The notes beneath the pieces were generated by a model. It was not told where the DNA came from. It saw nothing but the letters and a program-made list of their open reading frames with translations, and did not search any database. Below, piece after piece: positions 1 through 11,505 of a stretch of 64,000 bases of DNA (the first letter of the stretch is position 1; each line of letters starts with the position of its first letter). The stretch is taken from contig OZ038509.1 of NCBI GenBank assembly GCA_964036315.1, positions 26,959,022-27,023,021 of the forward strand. Reading direction: 5' to 3'. This DNA is from Acanthosepion esculentum (Eukaryota; Mollusca; Cephalopoda; Sepiida; Sepiidae). The position numbers and the translations under genes are program-made.

Positions 1-1033
1 AACTTTAGGCACACTAGATTATCTGGGTGCACCAGGCTGAGAAACATAGCTTTAAACTTTTGTCCTTGGTCAGCCATCAGTCTACGGCAGGTAGGAAACA
101 TTGTGGAGCAGAAATAATAAAAGTCCGCAGTGAGACTGAAGTAGGAAATGTGAGTTCAAGTCTTAACAGGAACTTATTTATGATGTACACTATTTGCTTG
201 TTGCTGTAGACCGATGGCCTGAGTAAGTGTGGCTAAAGACAATAGAATATGAAGTGCCTGGATTGATAATAAAAATGGTTAAAGTCTTTCTTTTTGATGC
301 CCTGTCAGCATTACATACCCAAAAAACAAAAATGTTTTTAAATTGGTTCTTATCTACAAATTTTTTATGCAAGATGTTTCAGCTTATAGTAAAGAAAAAA
401 AGAAAAAAGAAAAAGTGAATTAAGGAACTGTATTTAGCCATATATGAAATCTGCCCATTAAAAAAAAAAAAAAAAAATCTTACAGTCATTATTAAAAGAC
501 CCTAGATTTAATTTGTATTTAAAAATAAAGAAAAAAAAGGGGGGGGAGTGGAGGGTAATATTCCCGAAGTGACAAAATTTGTCTCAAAACGAATATTTCT
601 ATCCCAACTTTGTCAGGACAACTCATCTGCAATTTTTTAATGTTTATATTTTGGCTGAGCTATTCTATAAGGGGGAAGGAGAAAACGTTCTTGAACCAAT
701 CCACTTTCCAAAATTTGACCAAATGTTGGAATTTTTTTTTTTTTTTTAAAGTTCTTGTCAGTCAAGAATATTTCAGCACCTCATCATGCAATCTTATTCA
801 GTTTGATAACAAACAAAAAAGGACCCCCCCTTCAATGCTAATCATTCATCTAAAGAAATCTGTAGTAACAACACTTAATGAAAGTAGGGGGATGTACTTT
901 TCACTTTATGTCTTATTTGTGGGCACATTTGTCCATGTTTGCCACATTTTTATGACACTGATTGTGAAGAAACAGTTTATTATAAATAGTAAAATTAGCA
1001 AACATTGACTTACAATTAAAGTTTATGAAATCT
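1..1033. other. No gene seen
   Basis: AT-rich DNA with poly-A and poly-T runs. Open frames here are short and without motifs. No later NSD exon (PHD, SET) was found in it. Confidence 0.6.
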
Positions 1034-1158
1034 TAATCCATTAATGCCCACTGTGAAATCTATCAATGCCTACAATATTACCTACAGGATTTTACCCATA
1101 ACCAATTAACCCCCAAAGTCTTAAAAATGGGGTTGTGGACATTAATAGGTTAATGAAG
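1034..1158. mobile_element. Small TTAA-flanked MITE-like sequence
   Basis: Inverted ends are ATTAATGCCCAC on the left and GTGGACATTAAT on the right, with TTAA adjacent at both sides. About 125 bp, no coding content. It may be a piggyBac-type MITE, but the short termini leave this open. Confidence 0.35.
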
Positions 1159-1235
1159 GAAACACTTTTCTTATATTTAAGACATTTTTTTTACTTTATT
1201 AAACACCATTGAAGTAGAAAAGTTTAAATAAACAA

Positions 1236-1600
1236 AGTCATTGCATGAGACACACGAATGATGTGCTGCTGTTGCTAAATCTCATGCAAGGAAGGCATTC
1301 AGCCACGAGAGCCACTTTGTCCCTCCAGCTTTCACTGTCTTGGCAGAGTGCCAGAACATCCTCCAGCGCCAGATTAATCTGGTGGAGGTCCTGGAGAACG
1401 ACGTCTTTCCACCAGCTGTGTGGTCTGCCGCAATGTTGTTGCACTTTGCAAACTGTTGGATGACTTTGGTAGGGTGGTCATCAGGTTGTCACAGAATGTA
1501 ACCGAGACAGCGAACATGGTGCAGAAAATGTTCAGTTTGCCAGTGTTCCAGCGGAGCTCCTCATTGGACACAAGATGATATGCTGTAGACCAGTAAGACG
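1236..1600 (-). pseudogene. LINE remnant, C-terminal end
   Basis: The minus strand reads HCGRPHSWWKDVVLQDLHQI and CQDSESWRDKVALVAE. The pattern GRPxxxWKDVVxxDL...AQDRxxWR is a common C-terminus of animal non-LTR retrotransposon proteins. A frameshift separates it from an upstream piece (NEELRWNTGKLN). The element family is not identified. Confidence 0.45.
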
Positions 1601-1676
1601 ATTACTGTAACTTTCTAATATCTTTACATTAAAAAGACCTCCTTTGAATTATCCCTACCGCCTATGGATTAGGTAT

Positions 1677-1684
<8 letters not shown>

Positions 1685-1742
<58 letters not shown>
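1685..1742. repeat. (TG)29 microsatellite
   Basis: An uninterrupted TG array next to a short TATA stretch. Confidence 0.97.
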
Positions 1743-1745
<3 letters not shown>

Positions 1746-2034
1746 CTATCTCACTCACACACAGTAATGTACTCTAAAAATTTACCCCCGTGGCCTGTAA
1801 TTAATATTCTGTGATCAATGTGGCTCTTAATTGTAATTGTGCAGGCCTGATGCAGACAATGTTATGACTGTTAAAATGAGTTACAAAAGATATCAAGTAA
1901 TTCAGGAGCTAATTGTCTGCTTTTGGAAGGTTAGATTTTTAAACTTCAAGTTACCCCTATTTCCTCTGTATGGCATTTGTAAGGAAACTGAACATACAGT
2001 CAGAACCCTCCCCTTTCCTCAAAGAACTGCTACT

Positions 2035-2275
2035 TTGTGAAACAGACACCAGCATGGGTTCTTTCCTGATTACTACAATCTTACTCTCTTCAAGACAAGG
2101 TTAAATCATTATCTATCCTCCTTATCCTCATAATATCCACTTCCTACCACCTCATTACATTCATTTCACCCACCTCATTCATCATTACCATTTTAACAAT
2201 AACCCTCTACCTTGAGTGTCTCTAGAGCCCTATAATGAGTGAACTTTAATATATATATATATATATATATAAAAT
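2035..2275 (+). repeat. LINE/SINE 3' tail, copy 1
   Basis: Shares blocks with 19925-20125: AACAGACxxC, ACTACAATTCTAAC-like sequence, ATCTATCCTCC, ATCCTCATAATAT, CTACCTTGAGTG and CTCT. One frame reads YYNLTLFKTRLNHYLS, a common LINE ORF2 ending. It ends in a (TA)n tail (2249-2271). Confidence 0.5.
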
Positions 2276-2279
2276 GTTT

Positions 2280-3644
2280 GAAGTTAGGAGAGCAATTTAT
2301 TTGGGACCTGGTTATTTTTATTCTAAATCTTTTCCTATTTAAGTGTGATTGTATTTAAGCTGGTATTTGCTTAAAATTCTTTAAACTGATAGTTGTAGCC
2401 AGGGATGAGCTTCTGAGCCAGAGTTGAGTGAGAAAAATCAAAATTCCACATTCATTCTTTATAGAATAGGACAGTGACATGCAAACTTATTAGCTTGCAA
2501 GAAAAAGCAACAATGACAAAGAAAACAACACAACATTGATATTAAAGCAAAAATTGAAAATGGTAGAAGCAACTCAAAAAAAATTGATTAGCAGGTTGAA
2601 CTAGCAGAGGGTGTATAGGAAAAAAGGGCTAGACAAAAAAATAAAAGCAGTCACTAACATTCCACAGTACCCTTCATCAATTTCGCCCTTAATCATTGAA
2701 CTTATAAATTCCTGAAATATGATTTTATTGCAAATAAGAATTTTGATCATCATTCACTGTCAGAAACAGAAGAATTTCTAAGAAATGTTTTAAATTTACA
2801 TCAATTTTAATGAGCGCAGAATCTGAACATTCTTGTCAGAAAATATTTCGGGGGGGGGGGGGTCACCCTTAAGAACATGCAGCTGAGATAGAGGGGAAAA
2901 GAGAAATACATATATGTATGCCCATTGTTACAAGATAACACATTTAGATATAACAAACAAAGGCTTTTCCCAACTTACCCTACAGAAAAAATTCATATTT
3001 TGTTTTGCTTAGATTTAAATATTTCTTTCAAGTTTAAAAACTCATTGAGAGCATGAGAAAGTAAAAAGGGGAGAGATAGAGAAAAGAAACCTATGATTGT
3101 TTACTATTTATACTTTACACTCTTTATTTTCTGTGTAAAAAATTTAGCCTTCCCCTGCCGGAAGGTAACTGAACCATGGATTTGAATTTGTTTGAATTTC
3201 ATAGTTGTGTTGTCTTATCCTGTTATGACAACAGAAAACACCTTTGAGTGAAATTAACAAAGTTACTGCAATTGAAAAGTCTTGAAAAAGAATGCAGTGG
3301 AAAGGGAAGTAACATTAATAATGCAACATTCTAAAGGTTAATTCACTTTCTAAGGAGAGCTGGATATTGATGAAATAGATGCTGTTAGGTTCAATCTGTG
3401 TACAACACTTCTACAACTGGACAAGAAGAAAATAATGATATAACTCAGCAATATAACCATGAACATTAATTATGTTCCCAGACTGAAATTCATCAGGCTC
3501 CAGTCCAACAGGGAAAAAACATGTCTAATAACAATAAGGTTGAAATGGGTTTTAACTATTTTGGCATACTAGGGCACATAATGATGAAAGAGGGCTTGGA
3601 AAATTTGATACTCACAATACAGATTAAAGGCAAAAGGAAAACAA
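2280..3644. other. No gene seen
   Basis: AT-rich non-coding DNA with one G12 run near 2850. Nothing else was recognised. Confidence 0.6.
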
Positions 3645-4190
3645 CACATAACCTTACATTATTTACATTATTCGGACTATTGTCCTCATCTTTGTCGCCA
3701 TGTTTATTACAACGTTTCGGCCGTTGTACGCTCCGACCTTCTTCGGGGGGTTGGAATGACAAACTGAACCTTTTATTTCGCTCACTGGGTTAGACTGTTC
3801 TAGTTCCACGTGCCATAAATGTCAGTTATCAGTTACCTTCTGTTAATTTTTCCAACACCTTTATCCACTGTGCCAAGGACACATGGCACAGTGGATAAAG
3901 GCGTTGGTTAGATCCAGTGACAGGACCCAAAGAGTTTGAGTTCAATACCCGGTTAAGGCAGTTGAGAAAATTCAGAGAGAAAAATTAACAGGAGATAACT
4001 GATAACTGACATCCATTAAACATGGCACGTGGAACTAGAACAGTCTACCCCAGTGAGCGAAATAAAGGGTTCAGTTTGACATTCCAATCACCTGAAGAAG
4101 GCCAGAGCTTACGACAAAAACGTTGTAATAAATATGGCGACAAAGACGAGGACAATAGTCCGAATAATGTAAATAATGTACATAATACCT
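3645..4190. repeat. Head-to-head SINE family B palindrome
   Basis: Two copies of one SINE face away from a shared centre near 3880. The right copy is fuller: a tRNA-like head TGGCACAGTGGATAAAGGCG with a box-B-like GAGTTCAATACCC, a body with GGCACGTGGAACTAGAACAG, an AATAAAGGGTTCAGTTTGAC segment, CCTGAAGAAGGCC, and a tail GAGGACAATAGTCCGAATAA. The left copy is reversed and lacks about 85 bp of the head including box B. Confidence 0.8.
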
Positions 4191-4194
4191 CAAC

Positions 4195-5560
4195 ACAACC
4201 TACATAGCGAGCTTGAGTAAATTGTATGTATATAAACTTTTTGAGGGGTCTACAAATAAAATTACAATTATTTCTTTGCGAATTTTGTAATTTAGTCAAT
4301 GCTACCATTTTTTGTTAGTTTTCAAAATTTATTTGCTCACAAATGAATTAACTATATCATATGCATAGATTTCTGTCCATATTCTACACTTCAATAGAAA
4401 AATTTATATCATTCTTCATTATTCTTTTATCCAAATCCTGATACTTAAAACTAAAGTGAAATATTTAAATTACCTGCATAAAAATATTTCCAAAAGCCTC
4501 TGCACACTTTGCTGCTGTTATCATTATTAATTTAAAGAATTATTAAAATAATCACAGTTCAACTTTAATTTCAACATGTACAAGATCTTGCATGTTATTT
4601 TAGATAAATAAAACATCTGCCTTATTTCAGACTTTGATTGGTAGAAACTTTTTGATCTCTAACTGGGAGATTGTAAAATAAATGCTTAAAATACAGTGTT
4701 TGTGTATGTATACACTTAAAAGGGAGCTGTGTGTGCACACGCGTTTTTATATATATTTTGTGTATTTGGGCAGCAATCCCTCTTTTATACAAGTTTTATT
4801 AAAAAAAAGACTGACAAGATTAAGTTTTTTTTCTTTTTCTTTTGTTCTTATAGTTTTTTTTCCCCCTTTATGGACATAAAGTATGTAGAAATTGTTCAAA
4901 TGTTCTGTATGTCCGAGGGCTTTCCACTATATTCTTAGCCATTATCAAGGATATTATTTTTTTTACTTTAAACTGAATGTATGGATTGTTTTATGTATGG
5001 ATCTAGAGTTATAGGAATGTTTTATTTTCCAAACACTGTCAGCACATTGTGGCCATGTTCATAGTTGATATTATTAAGCATTGACCTTTTCTTTTCCTTT
5101 TACATGTGGATGAGGCTATTATATTTGTATCGTCAACAAGTATGTTGCAGATGGAGTTTGGTAGGTCTACGTGTGTGCTCAAATGAGCTCAATTAGGCCT
5201 CATTTAAAATGAAAAGGGTTAAAATATCGAGATAAAACCCAAAGGACAGAGGATATTTAACATGCTGTGATATTTGTTACCATGCTCTTAAAAAAAAAAA
5301 AAAAAAAAAAAAAATACACACAGCATTATAATTGCTGTTTTAAACATTTCTCAAAATGGCCGATTCCAAAGACCAATTTAATAAGCTACTTTATTTGAAA
5401 AATTTCTTATTAGATTTAAATCTATATAGAAGTTAATTGTACTTAAATTGGCAGCAGGGGGCTTGGCACCCCTGCTGGTTAAAAGTGGTACATTCCTGAA
5501 GCTGTATTTAAGCTCTGCCAATTTCTCCTTTATCAGATTTTTGTATTGAGTGCATCGTTC
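4195..5560. other. No gene seen
   Basis: AT-rich DNA with an A25 run at 5290-5314. Short open frames show no domain. Confidence 0.6.
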
Positions 5561-5564
5561 CTCA

Positions 5565-5690
5565 TTAGTTCAATAAATAAAGGGTTTGATTCAAAATTCC
5601 AGCTATGAGTTGTGAATGTGACAATAAAGATGAGGACAACAGACCGAACTATGTAAATAGCTACAATGCTTCATCTCAGAAATATAGACA
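5565..5690 (+). repeat. SINE family B, tail fragment
   Basis: TCAATAAATAAAGGGTTTGA and ACAATAAAGATGAGGACAAC, then AGACCGAACTATGTAAATAG, match the 3' half of the family B copies. Confidence 0.6.
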
Positions 5691-6263
5691 GATGTTGATT
5701 CCTGGAATTAGACACATCAACAGCAGATTAAAATATGCAAGAGGAAAATATTTACCAAGTAATAGCAAAACAACAAAATTTTTAAAACTATAGAATATAA
5801 AAGACTTGCCTACATTTTTCATTATAACAACATAAATAATGTTATAAAAAAAAAAAAAAATAATCATTTAAGATTTAGAAATTCTTTTCCAAAATATACT
5901 CAAGTTAGTGAAACTTTATCATGGGAATTTAGATTAAAAATCATTTTTATTGTTTCAGTTGTATTCAAATGAATCTCTTAATCCTGATTCTTTTGAATAA
6001 ACAGCTGAAAACATTATCTAAGAGCTAAGTATTTTCCTATTTCTTGGGGTCTTTCACCATTAGATATATTTGTATTACAGCCTACTATACAATGAAGTTA
6101 AAACTGCTCAGTTTCATAAAATCTTACAGCTCAAATTAGTTATTTAATTATAATTCAAATAATTTTCTATCAAGTTTTTTTTTCAATAAATGAATGTAAC
6201 ACTGTCATAGAAATAGTGAAAATCAAAATTTGTGAGTGAAAGGATTAATTTGTTTTTTTTAAA

Positions 6264-6386
6264 GGTTTATCAACCTTTTGTAAGTTCTTTAAAGCCAGAA
6301 AATATCTTTAGATTGTAAGAATGTTTTGTGGATAATAAAGTACAACTAATTAATTCAAGGCTGGAGGGAGATAGGTATGTGCATGC
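6264..6386 (+). repeat. SINE family A, copy 1 left part
   Basis: GGTTTATCAACCTTTTG and the following GATTGTAAGAATG match the start of the SINE copies at 28911 and 33462. It is cut by the copia insertion and its continuation is at 11445. Confidence 0.6.
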
Positions 6387-6727
6387 TGTTGACCATGTTC
6401 ACTATAGTCTATGAATATAGAATCCAGCGCAGTACGTAATCTGTTCAATGAAACAATGTTAAAGATTAACACTCACGAGTCAGACACTCTACTGAATCTG
6501 ACTATATCACCAATACCACCAGCAGCTGTTCCGTAATTCTTCAGTCTTCGATATCAAAGGCTGGCAGTGAATATTCCAGAAAAAACATGGCTGCCTTTAT
6601 ACACGTTATATTGAATATTTTGAGCCTTCTGATTGGTTAACCTCTCTATTGGTGAACTATAAAATGAGTCAGCTCATTTTGGCTGGCTCACTTGTACACC
6701 AAGGTACCCCCCACCATTTTGGGTACA
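6387..6727 (-). repeat. 3' LTR of the copia element
   Basis: Starts with TGTTGACCATGTTC like its partner. Homology is clear to about 6705. The inner end is uncertain: GGGTACA at 6721-6727 would give a TG start on the minus strand, next to a purine-rich GAAAGAAGA that could be the plus-strand primer site. Confidence 0.8.
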
Positions 6728-7147
6728 TTATGGAATCTTCTTTCAGAATATTAGTAAAGTCAATATTCATATGGAATAAATAGTATTCATAAAATAAACA
6801 TTTAAAAAAAAAAAAAAAAATTAATATCCACAAAAATTAGTTATATCATTTTATCCACTGTTAAGTATTTCAGGTTAATAAACATTAACAATATTATAAA
6901 TTTGTGATCACAACAAAAAAGTGGAAAAAGTTGTTATTTTACCCATAGCTGGGACCCATTAAAACAGGCACTATCACTCCGGGTCAGAGTGATTCTGAGA
7001 GTCATTCAGAGGAGGATTGGGCTAAAAGTAGGACTATTTACGTTTATACCCCAAAACTAAGGACTCACATTCATACAAAAACTGACGTCTCTTAAGACAA
7101 TAACTAATGGATGCAGTTTTACGTCCTACCCAGGACTAATAAGGACC

Positions 7148-7634
7148 TTATAGGTCAGTACCAAATATGACAGGAATGAAAGCCCCTAATTTCAATTTTG
7201 TAATTGGCTTTGTAAACAAATCCGACACGTTATTTTCCGATTGAACATATTCAATTTGTACTGCTTTCTTTTGTACCTGATCCCTAACAAATTGATATTT
7301 AATATCAATATGCTTTGATCTTTGATGTATTATTGGATTTTTAGCCAAAGCAATACTGGCCTGATTGTCACAGTAAATAGTTATAGGCTCACTTATTATA
7401 AGTGTTGTAATTGTTTTTATTAGTAATTTAAGAAAAATAGCTTCTTGTGTTGCTTGCGACAATCCAACATATTCTGCCTCACATGTTGAAAGTGAAATCA
7501 TTCCGTTTCTTAGATTTCCAGCTAATTATTGGATTATCTTTTGCCAATCTAAAGCAATAGCCTGTGATACTCTTACGATCTGGTGAATTTGCCCAATCAG
7601 CATCACGAAATCCTTCCAGTTGTAGTGGGTTTTC
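7148..7634 (-). pseudogene. copia RNase H region
   Basis: Open from 7501 to 7148, in a different frame from RT. The RNase H core shows SLSTCEAEYVGLSQATQEAI (catalytic Glu), YCDNQASIALAKNP (Asp) and RSKHIDIKYQFVRDQV, ending near TKPI as is normal for the copia polyprotein C-terminus. The segment 7502-7634 holds the broken join to RT (reading ..GFRDADWANSPDRKS.. with changes). Confidence 0.85.
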
Positions 7635-8560
7635 TCATTGTCGAAATACTAGGCATTGATACTTAGTTCCCTTTAAATAATGTAATACTGGCTTAGCTCT
7701 TGTTAAATGCACAGTCCTTGATTTATTTAAGTTTTGAGACAACTTAGTAACCGTATAGCAGATGTCTGGCCTTGATGATGTCATGACGTAAATAAGACTT
7801 CCAATCAATATTCTGTATTCTTTCTCACACGCCGCTATACCATCTTCATTATTCATAATTGTGTTTAAATTCATTTCACATGGAGTAGTTCGTGTTTTAC
7901 AATTTTGCATGCTGAATTTAGAGAGTTTTTCGATGTATCTGGATTGATTCATTGTAATAGTGTTGTCCTTAAATTTGAACTGTATACCAAGAAACCATGA
8001 TAGTCGACCCAAGTTGGTCATTTTAAACCTTATATTTTTAATTTTTAATAGAGCAGCTTCACATTTCGAAGCAATTAACATATTGCCGACCCAAATAATC
8101 AGAATTACTAATATTTCATTATTAAATATTCTTGTGTACAGGCATGGGTCAACTGGGGAGGGTTTAAAATGTTGTTCAATTAAATAAGAATGTAGTAATT
8201 TATTCCACGTTCTTCCACTTTGTTTGAGCTCATATAGTGACTTTTTGAGTTTCCATACATAATTATTAGCTTTTTCAAAACCTTCTGGCGGTTCTATGTA
8301 TATTTCATAATCAATCGGAGCATTTAAATACGCTGCTTTAACATCCAGATGGTGTATATCCATACCATAATGTGCGGCCATTTGCATCAAAATTCTGATT
8401 GTTGTCATGTTTGTTGTTGGGACTGAATGTTTCTACATAATCTTCCCCGTATATCTGCGAGAATCCTTTCGCTAGAAAACGCGCCTTATACACTGGCGAG
8501 CCATCCTCAGTTCATTTTATAGTATAAACCCAACGGCTGCCGATAATATTTTTATCATCC
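7635..8560 (-). pseudogene. copia reverse transcriptase region
   Basis: Open from 8408 to 7635, with remnants upstream to about 8560 broken by stops. RT motifs are LDVKAAYLNAPI (first catalytic Asp present), EPPEGFEK, VWKLKKSLYELKQS, then IIWVGNMLIAS where the family has YVDD. Both catalytic aspartates of that box are lost (Gly-Asn), so polymerase activity is gone. Downstream are LGRLSWFLGIQF, YIEKLSKF and GSLIYVMTSSRPDICYTV, all standard copia RT landmarks. Confidence 0.88.
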
Positions 8561-8570
8561 GGGGCCTTTT

Positions 8571-9840
8571 TCAATTCAAAAGTATCATTTGATAGTAGGG
8601 ATTCCATTTCTTTTTGCATGGCGGGATTTTCCATTGTTTGGAATTATCAGAATTTATGGCTTCTTGATAGTTCTTTGGGATACATTGCACCGAATAGCAA
8701 CAGTCAATGTCACAGATATTACATTGACCCATTCCAAAATAGCCTGGCTTTCTTCTATTTCTGGTCGGATAACACGGAATTTGCCCCTCCTCTTCGGTTG
8801 TATCTGCTTTTAACTCAAGGTTTGTGTCTGATTTTTCGTCGTCTATATCATCTGGTAAAACACCTTCCTTTAATTGTGGATTTTGAACGGGTTTTCGATT
8901 TATAGGCCCTATCTCATAATTAGGCCATACTAGTTCATGTTGGACCAGTTCCTCGCAGTTAATGTTCTTTTCTTCGGGATCCTCCACTTGCTCAAAGGAA
9001 TCTGTAAATTTGACGCATCTGATCTTCCTTATTATTTTACTTTGTGGGAAATAAGTCATATAGGCCGGACTTGCTTTGTCATACCCAATGAATATACCTC
9101 TTTCACTTTTTGGATCTAGTTTTGCCCTGTGGTTGACATATGTGTAGCAAATTGTACCAAAAATATGCATACCACCGACGTTGGGTTTGTAGTTCGTATA
9201 AGCCTCATAGGGAGTCTTTTTAATGTTACTATTATAGCAACGGTTTCTTATATATACGGCTGTATTTAATGCATAGACCCACAGATTTTTGGTTAACTTA
9301 GATTCTATTAGCAAACATCTAGCCATTTCGAAAAGAGTCCACCAACTACGTTCAGCGATTCCGTTCTGGTGCGGGTAATAAGGACAGGTTTTCTTATGTT
9401 TAATGCCTTCATTTATTAGGAGGTTTTCGTAATCATCAGAAGTAAATTCTCCACCATTATCTGTTTTAATTATTTTCACTTTTCCATAAGGTGAAATATC
9501 AGATAAATACATTCTTGTAGCTTGTAGGGTATCAGATTTGTTTTTCAGAAAATATATCATAAGTCCTGAATATTCGTCAACAAAGTTTAATACATATGAA
9601 TACGTACCAATACCCATTGGTGATATTGCACCTGCTAAGTCGCAATAAACTCTGAACAAGATGTCTGTTGATATTGGGATTTGATCCCTATTTCTATATT
9701 TCATCATTTTCCCTTTAATACATGTGTCACAATGTTGTAAGCCCTTTGGAGATGCAATTTTCATTCCAGTGACTTGTTCTTGCAATCTTTTAACATCCGA
9801 ATTATTACAGTGGCCTAATATTTTATGTCAAGTCCTTAAA
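8571..9840 (-). pseudogene. copia integrase region
   Basis: The long open part runs 9785-8571 (about 400 codons). It is preceded by a broken GAG-pre-integrase zinc region (LGHCNNSDVKRLQ, then CDTCIKGKMM) with a stop at the expected tryptophan. The integrase core has all three acidic residues in context: VYCDLAG, KTDNGGEF and NGIAERSWWT. It is followed by the usual NLWVYALNTAVYIRNR segment, FIGYD, and an acidic linker. It inserts element DNA into the host chromosome in active relatives. The upstream stop and downstream break near 8571 separate it from protease and RT. Overlapping plus-strand frames here are shadows. Confidence 0.85.
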
Positions 9841-10063
9841 TCGTGGGTGGCTGTTTTCACAGATTTAATACTTTTCAAATAATACAAACGTCTATTTTTG
9901 TTGTATATTAAATTCAGTTCCGTCTGGGTATATTAACTTTGAATTGTCTCGGTGAAAATTAACTTTAACACCAGTTCTAACAGCAGACTGAACCGAGAAA
10001 ATATTTTGTTTAAATTTAGGGATATATAAAGCCCCTTTTAATAAACATTTACAAATATTACCT

Positions 10064-11087
10064 TTAGTATCTCGTAAATAAATACAGGCATCGCCTCTTT
10101 AAAACTAAATTATTAGCTCTGGTACCGTCAGCCAACTCAATAAAGTGGGAATCTGGCTTGAAGTTGGGCTCAAAATTAATAAATTTTGTTTCATCTGTAA
10201 TTACATGATTTGTCGCACCTGTGTTGACTAGGTAAGAATTATAACTATTGGGTATAGTATCCAACCCAAACGAAAAAGCATATGTTCGCTCATTCGAAAA
10301 AGCTTTTACATTTTTACAAAAATCACTCCTTGTATGAAATTGACATTTTGCATGTACATGCCCGGCTCTTCCACAACGAAAGCAGATGATATTTGATTTT
10401 CTTTTATTATTGTTCCTGTTGTTGTTGTTATTGTCATAGTTGTTTTTAATATCATAATTCCTAGTCTGGTAGGTTTGAGGGACTGGTTTTCTGAATTTTT
10501 TAAATGACGTTCTCAGTTGCATTACGTTATTTCCTTGATTTGGGGGATTACACATTTTTTCAGTTTCTTCATAACTACGTAACGCAATTTTAAACTCAGT
10601 GAAAGTTAATTTTTTATCTTTTTGAGTTACGACTGTCGTGAATGGTTTGAATGTTGCTGGTAATCCCTTTAAAACCATGGCTATTAGCAGCCCATCTGAG
10701 ATAGTCTCACCTGCCATTTTTAAGGCATTTGTGACATTCTCAGCTCATATCATATAATCTGTTACGGATTCATTTTCTCATCTTCTTAACGAGGTTAGTT
10801 CAGTATATAAAGCAATAATTTTGGGTTTACCTTTTGACAAGTAATGTTCACGCAATATTCTTAAAGCTTGGCTGCCGTCATCCTTGGCTTCTCTCATTAT
10901 TAAAGACAAACTCCTGTCATCCAGGCATTGTATTAATTCGGCGAACATGGTTGCATTTCTTAAATAAAATCATCATCTTCTTTCTGGTCATCTTGGCAAA
11001 GAATGATGTGATGAAGTTTTTGTATTCTAAGGTAGCCTAGGAATTTCACTTCCCATAATTCGTATTTTGACTCATCTCCGTCAAAAT
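10064..11087 (-). pseudogene. copia gag with zinc knuckle and start of protease
   Basis: The reading begins near 11087 (FDGDESKYELWEVKFLGYL, the copia gag start), breaks by a stop and frameshift near 10960, then resumes at 10948 (MFAELIQCLDDRSL). Two in-frame TGA codons follow near 10780 and 10745. The rest is open from 10717 to 10064. It carries the gag helices (SDGLLIAMVLKGLP), a basic Asn-rich stretch, and a zinc knuckle CFRCGRAGHVHAKC (C-x2-C-x4-H-x4-C) that packages element RNA. The aspartic protease site follows as LVNTGATNH: the catalytic Asp is Asn, a GAC-to-AAC change. Frame and stop positions show the protein cannot be made intact. Confidence 0.85.
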
Positions 11088-11098
11088 ACAGTCGTAGT

Positions 11099-11112
11099 CT
11101 GGGCTCATAACC
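11099..11112 (-). promoter_or_regulatory. Primer-binding site for initiator tRNA-Met (anticodon arm)
   Basis: The plus strand here reads CTGGGCTCATAACC, two bases inside the 5' LTR. It matches the anticodon arm of eukaryotic initiator tRNA-Met (CTGGGCCCATAACC) with one C-to-T change, which can still pair as wobble. Drosophila copia is known to prime with a half-molecule of this tRNA cut in the anticodon loop rather than with the tRNA 3' end, and this site fits that mode. Confidence 0.75.
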
Positions 11113-11114
11113 TT

Positions 11115-11444
11115 TGTTGACCATGTTCACCATAGTCTATGAATATAGAATCCAGTGCAGTACGCAATCTGTTCAATGAAACAACGTTAAAGATTAACAC
11201 TCACGAGTCAGACACTCTACTGAATCTGACTATATCGCCAATACCACCAGCAGCCGTTCCGTAATTCTTCAGTCTTCGATATCAAAGGCTGGCAGTGAAT
11301 ATTCCGGAAAAAACATGGCCACCTTAAATACACGTTGCATTGAATATTTTGAGCCTTCTGATTGGTTAACACTTTCTGTTGGTGAACTATAAAATGAGTC
11401 AGCTCACTTTGGCTGACTCATCAAGGTACCCAAAAACTCCAACA
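11115..11444 (-). repeat. 5' LTR of the copia element
   Basis: A 330-bp repeat bounded by TGTTGACC on the left and CCAACA on the right (TG...CA on either strand). It aligns to the left LTR over about 305 bp with roughly twenty differences, mostly transitions and several at CpG sites. The outer 24 bp differ from the other LTR. Confidence 0.88.
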
Positions 11445-11505
11445 CATGTAACTGAATATAATGAACCCAACTAGAATTGAAACTGCTCTCCAATTACCAA
11501 TTCTG
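11445..11505 (+). repeat. SINE family A, copy 1 right part
   Basis: TGAATATAATGAACCCAACT and the following GAATTGAAACT...CTCCAATTACCAATT continue the SINE interrupted at 6386. It then abuts the head of copy 2. Confidence 0.6.

Larger units (their letters stand above)
6387..11444 (-). mobile_element. Ty1/copia LTR retrotransposon, decayed
   Basis: A complete but inactive element in minus orientation, about 5.06 kb. Direct LTRs flank gag, protease, integrase, RT and RNase H in copia order (integrase before RT). The terminal inverted motif TGTTG...CAACA is seen at the outer end of the right LTR and at the inner/outer TGTTGAC edges. The flanks give a near-match target duplication, CATGC (6382-6386) against CATGT (11445-11449). 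The tRNA-binding site adjoins the right (5') LTR. The element interrupts a SINE whose halves lie on either side (6264-6386 and 11445-11505). Stops, frameshifts and active-site changes show it is dead. The 3' end before the left LTR has extra AT-rich sequence with a poly-A run at 6803-6819, possibly a later insertion. Confidence 0.93.

Noticed and set aside
610..1008. Plus-strand 132-codon frame
   Set aside because: Includes a T-run-derived Phe stretch and has no recognisable domain, splice context or repeat link.
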